The translations under genes were made by a program, and so were the position numbers. A model generated the notes under the pieces. The model made no database searches and was not told where the DNA came from. It saw only the letters and a program-made list of their open reading frames with translations. 33,387 nucleotides of DNA, taken from the NCBI GenBank assembly GCA_913052525.1, contig CAJXEU010000001.1, forward strand, positions 1 through 33,387. Reading direction: 5' to 3'. Source of the stretch: an uncultured Actinomycetes bacterium (GTDB lineage: Bacteria > Actinomycetota > Acidimicrobiia > Acidimicrobiales > MedAcidi-G1). Positions 15,055 through 23,628 of this stretch are shown piece after piece (within the stretch, counting starts at the first letter, position 1; every line of letters begins with the position of its first letter).

Positions 15055-15447
15055 ATGTCGGTATTTCTTTCAGAAGAGTGGTTGCAAGAATTTAAAGAAA
15101 TGACTTCTGATCTGACAAAACAAAAAGAAGTTAATGGGAGAGTAAAATTTGTTATTACCTCTACTCCACTTGGAAAAATTCAGTTCTGTTTGGTAATCGT
15201 CGTCGGAAAAGTCCAAGAATTAGTTTCTGGCCCCACCAAAGACGATGCCGTCACAGCCACTTTTCGCTACCCCGATGCAGTTGAGTGGTTCAAAGGAGAA
15301 CTAGATACAGATCTCGCGTATATGAATGGTCAGTGCAAATTTGAAGGTGACTATGCTCAATTTATGTATCAACTCAGACCAGTATTTTCAAGCAAAGCAT
15401 GGATCGCCAAACTTGAAAATTTGGCATCAAAAACTCAATTTGAGTAA
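15055..15447 (+). CDS. SCP2-like sterol/lipid-binding domain protein
   Basis: A 130-residue protein resembling the SCP2 lipid-carrier fold. F-V-I-T-S-T-P-L-G-K-I-Q-F-C-L-V-I precedes A-T-F-R-Y-P-D-A-V-E-W-F-K-G-E-L (about 63-78), and M-N-G-Q-C-K-F-E-G-D (about 89-98) matches the conserved G-K-l-x-x-x-G-D stretch of the family. Its ligand is probably a lipid or acyl compound in the cytoplasm (family knowledge). AAGGAG lies 7 nt before the ATG, and the gene follows mca by 17 nt. There is no obvious link between lipid carriage and mycothiol amidase. Confidence 0.7.
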   Translation: MSVFLSEEWLQEFKEMTSDLTKQKEVNGRVKFVITSTPLGKIQFCLVIVVGKVQELVSGPTKDDAVTATFRYPDAVEWFKGELDTDLAYMNGQCKFEGDYAQFMYQLRPVFSSKAWIAKLENLASKTQFE

Positions 15448-15476
15448 AGCAGAACCTTAATTTGAGATAAAAAATT

Positions 15477-16694
15477 TTATTTCAAGGCTTGATATACACT
15501 CGTGGTTAATTCACGCCGAATCGGGTAGTAACTCGAAGGCATAAACTGAGTCATGAAGATACAACTGATCTTCTCAACAGGGTCAACCCAAAATCTAGTA
15601 CTCGCAGCACCACCCCAAGCAAACTCTCCAATAGTTCCAAGACCAGCATTTGCTGCAGGATCCATCAACACAGAAAAACCTAAACCAAACCCCATTCCGG
15701 CTAATGCAGTTTCTGAGAAAGTTGATCGCCCTACTTCATTGAGTAACTTTCCTTGAGGGAGGTGGTTCATAGTCATGAGTTCTAACGTCCGACGACCAAT
15801 TATCTGATCTTCTTCAAAAGATCCCATATTTAAAAGCATGTTCACGAATTTTTGATAGTCGTCTGTAGTTGAAATAAGACCACCTCCGCCTGATAAGAAA
15901 AGGCGCTCTTTTTGATAGGGGCTATCTTCTGCAGGATCGATTATTTGAAGAGATCTATCTTCTCCCAAAATGTATGTAGAAGTAAAACGATCAATCTTGT
16001 CTTCGGGTATGAAAAAGCCAGTGTCTGACATGTCTAAGCGATCAAAAATATTTTCTTTTAGATATTCATCTAGGCCGCAACCCCCAATTACTTCGATGAG
16101 CCGACCACAGACATCTGTAGACATGGAATAATTCCACGCCGTTCCCGGATCAAAAAGAAGAGGTAGGCCACCAAGAAGATCTATGCCTTCTTCCAGGGAA
16201 ACATTTGCTCTTCCTTGTTTCCCAGTTAAAGGGCCTCCAAGCTTTTTATCGCGATACATCTGATCAAGATTATTTTGAAAATGAAACCCATAAGTTAACC
16301 CCGAAGTGTGAGTCAGGAGATCACGAACAGTCATGACTGTTCGCGCGGGTCTTGTTTCCGGCTTGAATAGCGACCCTCCTAAAAGAACCACAGGGTTTTT
16401 GAATGAAGGCAAAAATTTCTCAACAGGATCTTCAAGGAGAAATTCTCCCTGTTCGTATAGTTGCATAAGAGCGATTGAAGTAATTGGTTTAGTCATCGAA
16501 TAAATTCGGAAAATTGAATCATCTCCGAGGGGCTTATTAGATTCAATATCTGCCATTCCAGTGGTATGACGCAATACCACGTCCCCCTCTAGGGCGACTT
16601 GAACTTGAGCGCAAGGTAATTTGCCTTCGTCTACGTAGCGTTCGCAAAGATCAACCACTCTATTTAATCTCTCTAGGTCAAATCCAGAATTCAC
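15477..16694 (-). CDS. Serine beta-lactamase-like hydrolase (class C/EstB esterase family)
   Basis: A 405-residue protein of the beta-lactamase/penicillin-binding fold. S66-M-T-K69 is the nucleophile motif, Y189-S-M-S replaces the Y-x-N motif in the way common to EstB-type esterases, and W-G-G-A-A-S-T lies near the place of the K/H-T-G motif. No signal peptide is present, so a cytoplasmic esterase is more likely than an antibiotic-resistance enzyme. The GTG start has AAGGAG 5 nt upstream, one of the clearest ribosome sites here. It ends 29 nt from the convergent SCP2-like gene. Confidence 0.85.
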   Translation of the reverse strand: MNSGFDLERLNRVVDLCERYVDEGKLPCAQVQVALEGDVVLRHTTGMADIESNKPLGDDSIFRIYSMTKPITSIALMQLYEQGEFLLEDPVEKFLPSFKNPVVLLGGSLFKPETRPARTVMTVRDLLTHTSGLTYGFHFQNNLDQMYRDKKLGGPLTGKQGRANVSLEEGIDLLGGLPLLFDPGTAWNYSMSTDVCGRLIEVIGGCGLDEYLKENIFDRLDMSDTGFFIPEDKIDRFTSTYILGEDRSLQIIDPAEDSPYQKERLFLSGGGGLISTTDDYQKFVNMLLNMGSFEEDQIIGRRTLELMTMNHLPQGKLLNEVGRSTFSETALAGMGFGLGFSVLMDPAANAGLGTIGEFAWGGAASTRFWVDPVEKISCIFMTQFMPSSYYPIRRELTTSVYQALK

Positions 16695-16816
16695 AAAAAC
16701 TCCTTATGTTAAGACTCACTAGTTTAGATAACCCTATCTCTGTCTTAAGGGCGAAGTTAAATGGGGCCTATAGATCCTTAGGTGCTATTTCTTCCCGAAC
16801 AAGGCATCCTCAAGCA

Positions 16817-17614
16817 ATGACTAGAAAGCAATACCTGACTGAAAACCTTCGTAAAGGGAGTTCCGAATTTCATTGGGTACTTCCCATTACTCAAGATGAG
16901 TGCTCGAGCACTGGAAACTTATTTGGTGGAACTGGTCTTGCTGCAGCGATTCGTGTACTTGAATTTGAAACCCACCGACCTCTTGTCTGGATCACCGGAC
17001 AATTTGTTTCTCATGCCAAAGTAGGAGAAGAGCTTACGTTTCAAGTCGAGTTAACTGCGGTTGGTCATAAGTCAACTCAAGCTCGCGTAACTGGGAGAGT
17101 TGATGACCGTGAGATTATTTCTACATTCGCAACCCTTGGCAAAAGAGATGTCGAAAAATCAGGAGTTTGGGTTATTCCCATAGAAGCTCCACCACCATTA
17201 GATTGTCCAATATTTTCAAGTCGTGAAGGAGTGCGCTCGGTATCTAATAATCTCGAACGTCGTTTGGTCAAAGGACGTTCAAAATCTGAGGATCCACCTA
17301 TCGAAGATGGTCGAGTAGCCATGTGGGTGAGGGTGCCAAAGGATGTCCACGTAGATCCAGCTTTTCTCGCGGTCTTAGGGGATTATGTTCCATGGGGAGG
17401 AAGAGAAGCTGTGGGCGGAGGTGTAGGAGGCGGGCGAAGTCTAGATAATACTCTGCGTATCGTGAATCCAATTCCAACTAAATGGATTCTTGTTGATGTG
17501 CGTATTGGAAGCCTCACTCACGGATACGCTCATGGCACCGTTCATCTTTGGTCTGAAAATTATGAGCTACTGGCTACAGCAAGCCAGACCTGTCAGTATC
17601 GCTCGCTTGGTTAA
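16817..17614 (+). CDS. Acyl-CoA thioesterase-like double-hotdog protein
   Basis: A 265-residue protein with two hotdog halves. The first contains G-N-L-F-G-G-T-G-L-A-A-A-I (about 34-46), I-T-G-Q-F-V-S and a central strand ending F-A-T-L-G. The second contains V-P-W-G-G-R-E-A-V-G-G-G-V-G-G-G-R-S-L-D-N-T. This fits the TesB/4HBT_3 type of acyl-CoA thioesterase. An ATG at 16706 in the same frame would add 37 residues with no family resemblance and leave 11 nt to the divergent start, so I take the internal ATG at 16817, which leaves a 122-nt gap. No ribosome site precedes it, and the start remains uncertain. Confidence 0.65.
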   Translation: MTRKQYLTENLRKGSSEFHWVLPITQDECSSTGNLFGGTGLAAAIRVLEFETHRPLVWITGQFVSHAKVGEELTFQVELTAVGHKSTQARVTGRVDDREIISTFATLGKRDVEKSGVWVIPIEAPPPLDCPIFSSREGVRSVSNNLERRLVKGRSKSEDPPIEDGRVAMWVRVPKDVHVDPAFLAVLGDYVPWGGREAVGGGVGGGRSLDNTLRIVNPIPTKWILVDVRIGSLTHGYAHGTVHLWSENYELLATASQTCQYRSLG

Positions 17615-17678
17615 CCGGTCAAGCACCTTTCATGCAAAGATAGAAGAAACATAATTCAAATCAATAGGACGTAATTAA

Positions 17679-18641
17679 ATGTCGCCATACGGTTTAACCA
17701 TCCCAGCTCCGGGCTCTCTACACAGTCAACAAAGTTTCTATCGGGAATTAGTGGAACTCGGTTACACCGATGTCTGGTCAGCAGAGTCAAATGGAGCTGA
17801 AGGCCTTATCCCGCTGGCACTTGCTGCGGCGTGGGCCCCAGAATTGCGTTTAGGAACAGCGATCCTCCCTGCATATACACGAAGCCCTGCGTTGATGGCT
17901 CAAAGTGCAGCAACGATGGCTGATGCAGCTCCGGGAAGAGTAGCTTTTGGGATAGGTTCATCCTCTAATGTCATTGTTGAAAATTGGAATGGGATACCGT
18001 TTGAAGAGCCTTATAAGAGAGTGCGAGACACCGTAAGGTTCCTTAAAGATGCACTTTCTGGAGAGAAGATTACAGAAGATTACGATTCGTTTAGTATTAA
18101 AGGCTTCCGTCTTGGTCTTGTTCCAGAACAGCCCCCAAAACTTCTAGTAGCTGCATTACGCGAAGGTATGCTTCGATTAGCCGGACGAGAAGCTGATGGT
18201 GCCATAGTTAATTGGCTGTCACCTGATGACGTAACTACTGTCGCTGGGATAGTTAACGAACAAGGCCCAGATAGAGAAGTTGTTGCGCGCATCTTCGTTT
18301 GTCCAAGCGAAGACCGAGAAGCAGTGATTGCTGGTGGGCGGTATACATTGGCGGCATATCTTAATGTTCCGGTATATAAGGCCTTTCATCAGTGGCTCGG
18401 AAGAGACGAACTGTTAGGCGCGCATTGGGAGAGATGGGATGCAGGAGACCGCCAAGGCGCTCTTGGGGAGATACCGGAGTCTGTTGTGGACGATTTGATC
18501 GTTCATGGAAGCCCAGACCAATGCCGAGAACGGATATCACAGTACATGAAAAATGGGATCACAACTCCAGCTCTCGCAGTGATGCCATTTGGAGGAATAG
18601 ATCCTATTGAAGCAATCCGTTCCTTAGCTCCAGTCAAATAA
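17679..18641 (+). CDS. LLM-class (luciferase-like) oxidoreductase, probably F420-dependent
   Basis: A 320-residue TIM-barrel protein of the luciferase-like monooxygenase family. It shows E-L-G-Y-T-D-V-W-S-A-E-S (about 27-38), L-R-L-G-T-A-I-L-P-A-Y-T-R-S-P-A-L-M-A-Q (about 56-75), G-R-V-A-F-G-I-G-S-S-S and H-G-S-P-D-Q-C-R-E-R-I near the C-terminus. Actinobacterial members of this length mostly use coenzyme F420, but FMN use cannot be excluded. The substrate is unknown. An AGGA site lies about 9 nt before the ATG. It follows the thioesterase-like gene by 64 nt on the same strand. Confidence 0.83.
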   Translation: MSPYGLTIPAPGSLHSQQSFYRELVELGYTDVWSAESNGAEGLIPLALAAAWAPELRLGTAILPAYTRSPALMAQSAATMADAAPGRVAFGIGSSSNVIVENWNGIPFEEPYKRVRDTVRFLKDALSGEKITEDYDSFSIKGFRLGLVPEQPPKLLVAALREGMLRLAGREADGAIVNWLSPDDVTTVAGIVNEQGPDREVVARIFVCPSEDREAVIAGGRYTLAAYLNVPVYKAFHQWLGRDELLGAHWERWDAGDRQGALGEIPESVVDDLIVHGSPDQCRERISQYMKNGITTPALAVMPFGGIDPIEAIRSLAPVK

Positions 18642-18736
18642 ATTTAAAAAAATTCTAAAACCCGCAACACGTAATACAGTTACCTGGTCTATGGTGGGAG
18701 TATTGATAGATACAAACCCAAGAGTAAGGAGTGGAC

Positions 18737-18916
18737 GTGACTGAAACATTGGACTCGATAAAGGTAGACGAGTTAAAGGCTGTCATTGACCGAGGGTTGG
18801 GATCTACAAAAGAGCGTGAACTTATGGCCGCTTCTGAAGTAGCGGATTTGTTACTAGATATACGACTCTTGCTTGCAGCGGATGAGGTAGAACTTGAAAC
18901 CTCTCCGTTGAACTAA
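18737..18916 (+). CDS. Small acidic helical protein of unknown function
   Basis: A 59-residue protein rich in Leu, Glu and Asp, predicted helical throughout, with no transmembrane segment, cysteine or signal. I do not recognise the family. The start is decided by the ribosome site: AAGGAG at 18726-18731 is 5 nt before the GTG at 18737 but overlaps the alternative GTG at 18731. The strong site and clean ORF argue for a real gene. It ends 3 nt from the convergent PAP2 gene. A TATGGT hexamer at 18690-18695 could be its -10 box. Confidence 0.6.
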   Translation: MTETLDSIKVDELKAVIDRGLGSTKERELMAASEVADLLLDIRLLLAADEVELETSPLN

Positions 18917-18919
18917 CAC

Positions 18920-19522
18920 TTATCTAAACGAAACCAATTTTCGTATTACTTTTCCGAGTGTCAATCCGATACCAGCACCGACTATTACGTCACTAGCGTG
19001 ATGAATTTTGACGTGGATACGAGATAAAGAAACCACAAGTGCAGCGCCGAACCAAAGAGGCTTGACTTTAGAACGTTCGCTAAGAAGACTTGCAGCCATA
19101 AACGCCGCTGATGCATGTCCCGATGGGAAACTGCTCGTCAATGGTTGGCGCAGATTATGAGGTCGTTGTTCTTCCTGAGTCGGTCTTTCTCGACTGAACA
19201 TGGATTTGATAGCTCCATTTACTAGAGCTGATTCAACTCCAAGAGCTAAAGCAAGTCGAATGGCATCTCTTTGACCTTTACGCCTAGTCAGACCTTGGGT
19301 GAGTCCTAAAATATGCCATATCAGACTGAAGTCTCCTAGCTCACTGGCAGTATAAAACAGTCGATTTAATACGGGATTATCTCGTAAAGGTTCCCAAGCA
19401 TGCTCAACAGTTTCATCAATTTTTTCTCCAATCGGTCCAAGTGGGTGATTGCTAGAGAAATCATTACTGCCTTCAGGTCGTTCTTCGTCCGCTGCTGGAA
19501 AGATTTGGTGTATTTCCGCCAT
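18920..19522 (-). CDS. PAP2-superfamily phosphatase
   Basis: A 200-residue protein with the three acid-phosphatase motifs: K106-x6-R-P114, P-S-G-H (133-136) and S167-R-x5-H174-x3-D178, where the His residues act as acid and nucleophile. Hydrophobic helices around the motifs suggest membrane insertion. Relatives dephosphorylate lipid phosphates or polyprenyl diphosphates. The neighbouring geranylgeranyl-reductase-like gene makes an isoprenoid substrate attractive but unproven. A TAACCT hexamer 6 nt before the ATG, with no ribosome site, suggests its own leaderless mRNA. Confidence 0.87.
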   Translation of the reverse strand: MAEIHQIFPAADEERPEGSNDFSSNHPLGPIGEKIDETVEHAWEPLRDNPVLNRLFYTASELGDFSLIWHILGLTQGLTRRKGQRDAIRLALALGVESALVNGAIKSMFSRERPTQEEQRPHNLRQPLTSSFPSGHASAAFMAASLLSERSKVKPLWFGAALVVSLSRIHVKIHHASDVIVGAGIGLTLGKVIRKLVSFR

Positions 19523-19528
19523 GCTTTA

Positions 19529-19534
19529 AGGTTA
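19529..19534 (-). promoter_or_regulatory. -10 box (TAACCT), leaderless start of the PAP2 gene
   Basis: TAACCT on the minus strand ends 6 nt before the ATG at 19522, inside the 19-bp gap after the upstream flavoprotein gene. Confidence 0.45.
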
Positions 19535-19541
19535 CGCGCTA

Positions 19542-20753
19542 TTAGGGTTCAACCCGATCTTTATAGGCCCCGAGTCTCTTAAAAATCCCTGTTTTCCAGC
19601 GTTTTGGGGTAAATAAAAGAGCTCTCGGATAATCTTCAAACATCCACCGTACGAAGTTATTACGGGCCCATTTAGTGGAGGTGGCAATACCGAGAGCATA
19701 ACGGGTCACTTTTGGGCGGCTAAGAATCTTTTGAAGAACGAGAGACATCTTATGATCAGAAGATAATTCCTGAGAAACCGATTCTTCATATCTTTTGGCA
19801 ATCTCTGTTACATGCTTTTCTTCAAGTAGTGCTTCACCAGCAAGAATTCCTGTAAGAAGAGCCTGTCCAATACCTTCGCCAGTAAGTGTGTCCGCCGCCG
19901 CCGCCGCATCTCCGACAAATAAAACAGGTCCATGTGATAAGGGCATAGAGGTCACACGAGCCGGTATTGGCCATGCGGTATGACGTCCCTCAGGTTCAAA
20001 TCTGTCACCAAGCACATCTTTTATGTTTGGTCGTTCAAGCAGCTCTTTCCAGATTTTCCCCATTTCACTTATTGGGATCTGCCCACCTCGTAAAATTCCA
20101 AAACCTACATTTGCTCTTCTCTCACTAAGAGGGAAACTCCATACATATCCAGGAAGAAGATCGGGTTCAAACCAAATATGCAAGTTGTCAGTTTTTGGCC
20201 CAACGTTTTTAAAATATTGGCGAAACGCATGCCATTCTCCCCGGTAGTTATCTTTTGAAAGCCCCAAGAAACGTCGGGTAGGTGACCACATACCGTCAGC
20301 AGCCACTACATTATTTGCTTCTACTACCCCCAAACCCTCAATGAACATAGTGGCTTTTTCTGATTCGACAGTTATGGACTTGAGAGCATGCCCTTGATAC
20401 ACAGAAGCTCCATGAGTTTGTGCAATATCTAAAAGAGCTTGATCGTAGTAAAGGCGAGGAACCACAGCAGCGTAGAGTCCTGAACCACTTGGAAGAGCGC
20501 AACTCACAGAGCGGCCACCTTCCCAATGAAGAGTCGCTTCATCAACGTTCTTCCACTCTCTTATTTTTGAGGGAACTAAGCCAAGATTCTCACCTAATCT
20601 CAAAGCGAGAGTTGTGAGCCCATCTCCACAGCACTTGTCTCTTGGGAAGGTTGCCTTGTCAAAGACCGCAACAGATCGTCCAGATTTCGCAAGAGTTATA
20701 GCTGTAGCGGAGCCAGCAGGGCCCCCACCAATAATCGCAACATCAACTTGCAT
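19542..20753 (-). CDS. Geranylgeranyl reductase-family FAD-dependent oxidoreductase
   Basis: A 403-residue flavoprotein. I-I-G-G-G-P-A-G-S-A (7-16) binds the FAD ADP moiety, F-P-R-D-K-C-C-G-D-G-L (37-47) is the family signature, and F-V-G-D-A-A-A-A-A-D-T-L-T-G-E-G-I-G (about 279-296) is the second FAD motif. Relatives saturate double bonds in isoprenoid chains such as geranylgeranyl groups, archaeal lipids or menaquinone tails, and others act as halogenase-like or hydroxylase flavoproteins. No membrane segment is clear. The adjacent PAP2 gene hints at prenyl-lipid metabolism (inference). A TAGCCT hexamer lies 8 nt before the ATG. Confidence 0.85.
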   Translation of the reverse strand: MQVDVAIIGGGPAGSATAITLAKSGRSVAVFDKATFPRDKCCGDGLTTLALRLGENLGLVPSKIREWKNVDEATLHWEGGRSVSCALPSGSGLYAAVVPRLYYDQALLDIAQTHGASVYQGHALKSITVESEKATMFIEGLGVVEANNVVAADGMWSPTRRFLGLSKDNYRGEWHAFRQYFKNVGPKTDNLHIWFEPDLLPGYVWSFPLSERRANVGFGILRGGQIPISEMGKIWKELLERPNIKDVLGDRFEPEGRHTAWPIPARVTSMPLSHGPVLFVGDAAAAADTLTGEGIGQALLTGILAGEALLEEKHVTEIAKRYEESVSQELSSDHKMSLVLQKILSRPKVTRYALGIATSTKWARNNFVRWMFEDYPRALLFTPKRWKTGIFKRLGAYKDRVEP

Positions 20754-20761
20754 GAGAGCAA

Positions 20762-20767
20762 AGGCTA
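20762..20767 (-). promoter_or_regulatory. -10 box (TAGCCT), leaderless start of the flavoprotein gene
   Basis: TAGCCT on the minus strand ends 8 nt before the ATG at 20753. It lies in the 28-bp gap after the VanW gene. Confidence 0.4.
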
Positions 20768-20781
20768 ATACTCATTTTCTC

Positions 20782-22149
20782 TTAATTTGCTTCTGTCGTT
20801 GTTGTTGTTGTCGTTGTCGTTGTTGTTGTCGTTGATGCAGGGACATAGTTCGGGCATCTTGGATCTAATTCGACTAACTCTTCAGATTCTTCATCAATGA
20901 TGCAAGCCGTTGGATCAGAAAGAGTCCCATCACAATTAAGCCCCTCAGGCCGATACTGGGCTTGAAAATAATCAATAGTTATTTCTCCGGTATCTAGCCA
21001 CGTACGACTCCGTTCAGTAGTAACTGCAGTACATTCTTCTCCTACGCTTCGAGATGTTTGCCCCGTTTGTTCACCGATCACCCACGGCTGTGAGTAAAAC
21101 TGCACAGTAACTGAATCAGGAGTGACGGAAGTCCAGATCACTACTGGATATGGAGTAATGTTTGTGAACTCCAAGTCTGGCCACCCCCAAGAAATCGTCG
21201 CTTCACGACCATATGGATATCTTCGGAAATATATGGAATGACTTTTGTACTCTTCGAAATCTAAACCAGCAAAGAAGACAGCATTGAATAACGTTGTTGC
21301 AAATTGAGAGATACCTCCACCCACTGCCTGTACGAGCACTCCATGGACAATTGCTCCATCTGCAACGAAACCATTCTCTAACGTGCGCTCGCCCACATGC
21401 TCGTTGAGAGAGAATGTCTGCTCCGGTTCTATGACAACGCCTCGAGTGAGTTCAGCAATACGGTGAATATTAGTTACTCGTGGCCTTCCGGAAGGGTAGT
21501 AGGTCGTAAACTCTCCAACTAGATGAGTTGCACCAGTGGAATTTATCCATTCTGTATCACGGTCTCTGTCGACAGGAGACAACTCAAGAGTTACGTGACT
21601 CTTTCCTTGACTCAAGGCAGTAGTTATGAGATTTATGTCGTCTTGACTACAACAAATACGATCAGGCAGATCTTCTGATACTTCTAGTAGGCCATCTTCG
21701 CTTGCATTCAACCATACATCTGACCCTTCAATATATACCTCTCCATAAGCCCGATCTAACGATGACTTGATTGTTTGCTCGTCAAATCCTGGAGTTGTGC
21801 CGTCTAGTTGCAGCCATGTTCTTACTTCGTCAGGGAAAAAAACAATTGGCCCTGCAACACTTAATGTGAGGAAACCTTTTGAAGCAAGGTTGTTTAGATC
21901 AATTACTACTTGTAGCCGATCTGTTTGAGAGACAGTAGTTGTTGTAGGAGCAGGCTCTTTAACCACACTAGAAGTTGTTAAGACAGGTAAAGCTAGTGGC
22001 AGTGAAGAGATATGTGGCTTTTCTCCAGATCCGGCAGAAATCAGAGTCAAACTAAAAACAACAGCTGCTAAGACCACAAAGGTGATAAAAATGGCACGCC
22101 ATCGGGCCTTAGAGGGTGAAGACCATCTTTGTCCCTGACGTTTAAACAC
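20782..22149 (-). CDS. VanW-family exported protein with poly-Thr tail
   Basis: A 455-residue protein. A basic start and a membrane helix (about 19-39) anchor it, a Thr/Pro linker follows, then a region resembling the peptidoglycan-binding domain that often precedes VanW. The VanW domain is marked by T-F-S-L-N-E-H-V-G-E-R-T, G-G-G-I-S-Q-F-A-T-T-L-F-N-A-V-F-F-A-G-L and R-R-Y-P-Y-G-R-E-A-T. VanW occurs in some vancomycin-resistance clusters, but its biochemical role is unknown and nothing here implies resistance; a cell-envelope role is likely. The C-terminus is 13 consecutive Thr followed by E-A-N. The GTG start has TACGGT 7 nt upstream and no ribosome site. Confidence 0.85.
   Translation of the reverse strand: MFKRQGQRWSSPSKARWRAIFITFVVLAAVVFSLTLISAGSGEKPHISSLPLALPVLTTSSVVKEPAPTTTTVSQTDRLQVVIDLNNLASKGFLTLSVAGPIVFFPDEVRTWLQLDGTTPGFDEQTIKSSLDRAYGEVYIEGSDVWLNASEDGLLEVSEDLPDRICCSQDDINLITTALSQGKSHVTLELSPVDRDRDTEWINSTGATHLVGEFTTYYPSGRPRVTNIHRIAELTRGVVIEPEQTFSLNEHVGERTLENGFVADGAIVHGVLVQAVGGGISQFATTLFNAVFFAGLDFEEYKSHSIYFRRYPYGREATISWGWPDLEFTNITPYPVVIWTSVTPDSVTVQFYSQPWVIGEQTGQTSRSVGEECTAVTTERSRTWLDTGEITIDYFQAQYRPEGLNCDGTLSDPTACIIDEESEELVELDPRCPNYVPASTTTTTTTTTTTTTEAN
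20794..20832 (-). repeat. Triplet microsatellite encoding 13 Thr at the VanW C-terminus
   Basis: The plus strand reads as alternating GTT and GTC triplets; on the coding strand these are 13 ACA/ACG Thr codons, 9 nt before the stop. Slippage by whole triplets would change tail length without frameshift. Confidence 0.75.
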
Positions 22150-22156
22150 AAGGCTT

Positions 22157-22162
22157 ACCGTA
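22157..22162 (-). promoter_or_regulatory. -10 box (TACGGT), leaderless start of the VanW gene
   Basis: TACGGT on the minus strand ends 7 nt before the GTG at 22149, in the 37-bp gap after nucS. Confidence 0.45.
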
Positions 22163-22186
22163 GCGCTTGAACTGGACTAGAAAGAG

Positions 22187-22846
22187 TCAGAATAACTTCA
22201 ATACGTCAGATTCGATTCCTCTTAATTCGTTGTAGTCAACCACGAGGCATTCAATTCCTCGGTCTTCAGCCAGCACTTTTGCCTGAGGTTTTATTTCTTG
22301 TGCTACATAGAGACCTCTAACTGGGCTTAGTTCAGAATCTCTATTAAGAAAGTCCAAATACCTAGTAAGTTGTTCGACTCCATCTATTTCTCCTCGTCTC
22401 TTTACCTCTACAGCCACAGTAGAGTTTTCAGAGTCTTTGCAAAGAAGATCTACCGGACCGATTTCTGTTGGAAATTCTCTACGGATTAAACGAAAACCTT
22501 CTCCCAAAACAGAAGGTTCTGCCGCAAGTAGTTCTTGAATGTGTGCCTCAACTCCATCCTTTTGAAGACCAGGATCACTTCCCATTTCATAGGAACTGTC
22601 ACTTATCACTTCTAAAAGAGAAATTGTGAGTGCCTCTCCTTTAGAATTCGAGACTCTCCATTCATTTTCTTCCTCTATAAGACGGTTAGGGGCATTCATC
22701 CAGTTAAGGGGCTTGTAGGCGCCTCCATCGGCATGAATAGCAACACAGCCATCTCCTTTCACCATAATTAGTCGAATGGCTTCAGGTAGATGTGCGGAAA
22801 GACGACCTTCATAATCAACAGTGCATCGAGCAATTACCAGACGCAT
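22187..22846 (-). CDS. nucS: Mismatch-specific endonuclease NucS (EndoMS)
   Basis: A 219-residue protein matching NucS across its length. The N-terminal dimer/DNA-binding part starts [16 protein letters not shown]; the C-terminal RecB-like nuclease has G-P-V-D133-L-L, V-E147-V-K149-R-R and E-Q159-L-T-R-Y. NucS cuts both strands at mismatches and gives the MutS/MutL-independent mismatch repair of actinobacteria and archaea. The protein ends D-V-L-K-L-F; family members end in a short hydrophobic tail thought to bind the sliding clamp. The ATG follows the cysQ TAA with no gap, so the two are co-transcribed. Confidence 0.92.
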   Translation of the reverse strand: MRLVIARCTVDYEGRLSAHLPEAIRLIMVKGDGCVAIHADGGAYKPLNWMNAPNRLIEEENEWRVSNSKGEALTISLLEVISDSSYEMGSDPGLQKDGVEAHIQELLAAEPSVLGEGFRLIRREFPTEIGPVDLLCKDSENSTVAVEVKRRGEIDGVEQLTRYLDFLNRDSELSPVRGLYVAQEIKPQAKVLAEDRGIECLVVDYNELRGIESDVLKLF

Positions 22847-23620
22847 TTAGAGTTCCTTAGCTTTGTGTAAGACATTCAAAACTGTTTCAGATAAATCTGG
22901 ATGACAAATCAAGAGGTCAGGTAGCCAAGGATCTGAGTTATTGTATGACAGCGAAGATCCATCAAGTCTTGAAACATGAAGTCCTGCAGACAAAGCAACT
23001 GCGGCTGGAGCACAATTATCCCATTCATACTGACCTCCTGAATGGAGATAGATATCTGCTTCTCCCTGAACAACAGCCATAGCTTTGGCACCAGCAGAAC
23101 CCATTTCAATCATTTCTCCGGCCAATGCTTGGCAAACAAGTTCCGATTCACTAGGTGGGCGAGAACGACTGATAGTAATTCGTGGAGTTGTTGGAACAGG
23201 ATCAAGGGCTCTATCTGTTAGCTGATTGACAGTGGATAGAGTGAGGTCTAAAGCAGGAAGAGCCACTGCTCCAACAACTGGTTTTCCATCTATTGCCAAA
23301 GCGACATGGACTGCCCAGTCTGTCCGTGACGGTTCGCTGTATTCTCTTGTCCCATCTACTGGATCAATAATCCATACACGTTGGACGTCTGACCGATTCG
23401 GATGCACAGAATGTGCAGTACCTTCTTCTGAAAGAACCGCATCTTCCGGACGGAATTCTGACAAAGATTCCATCAAAAATTCATGAGACCGTTGATCTCC
23501 TATGTCACCTAATTTGGGAAAATCATTATCTGGAGGTGCTTCGCGTAGATCAAGTAATAGGCGTCCAGCACGAGTAGCCAGATCTGCAGCAAATAAATGG
23601 TCGTCATGTTCTACCTTCAA
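22847..23620 (-). CDS. cysQ: 3'-phosphoadenosine 5'-phosphate phosphatase CysQ (inositol monophosphatase fold)
   Basis: A 257-residue Mg-dependent phosphatase of the FIG superfamily. L-S-E-E (63-66) and I-D-P-V-D-G-T (85-91) bind the metals, and W-D-N-C-A-P near residue 205 supplies the last Asp. The N-terminal part resembles mycobacterial CysQ (A-A-D-L-A-x-x-A-G-x-L-L-L). It removes PAP and so supports the divergent cysDNC genes. The frame runs upstream to 23713, but that start would overlap cysD, and an ATG at 23689 would face the cysD ATG. The TTG at 23620 fits the family N-terminus and has TAAGAT 8 nt upstream, so I choose it. An inositol phosphatase role is less likely. Confidence 0.82.
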   Translation of the reverse strand: MKVEHDDHLFAADLATRAGRLLLDLREAPPDNDFPKLGDIGDQRSHEFLMESLSEFRPEDAVLSEEGTAHSVHPNRSDVQRVWIIDPVDGTREYSEPSRTDWAVHVALAIDGKPVVGAVALPALDLTLSTVNQLTDRALDPVPTTPRITISRSRPPSESELVCQALAGEMIEMGSAGAKAMAVVQGEADIYLHSGGQYEWDNCAPAAVALSAGLHVSRLDGSSLSYNNSDPWLPDLLICHPDLSETVLNVLHKAKEL

Positions 23621-23628
23621 GAGTGACC

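Noticed and set aside
15477-16694. Beta-lactamase fold as an antibiotic-resistance gene
   Set aside because: There is no signal peptide and the Y-S-M-S motif fits EstB-type esterases better.
16706-16816. N-terminal extension of the double-hotdog thioesterase from the ATG at 16706
   Set aside because: The 37 extra residues resemble nothing in the family and would leave only 11 nt to a divergent gene that has its own ribosome site.
20782-22149. VanW as part of a glycopeptide-resistance cluster
   Set aside because: No vanA/H/X-type ligase, dehydrogenase or dipeptidase is nearby; VanW domains are widespread in envelope proteins.
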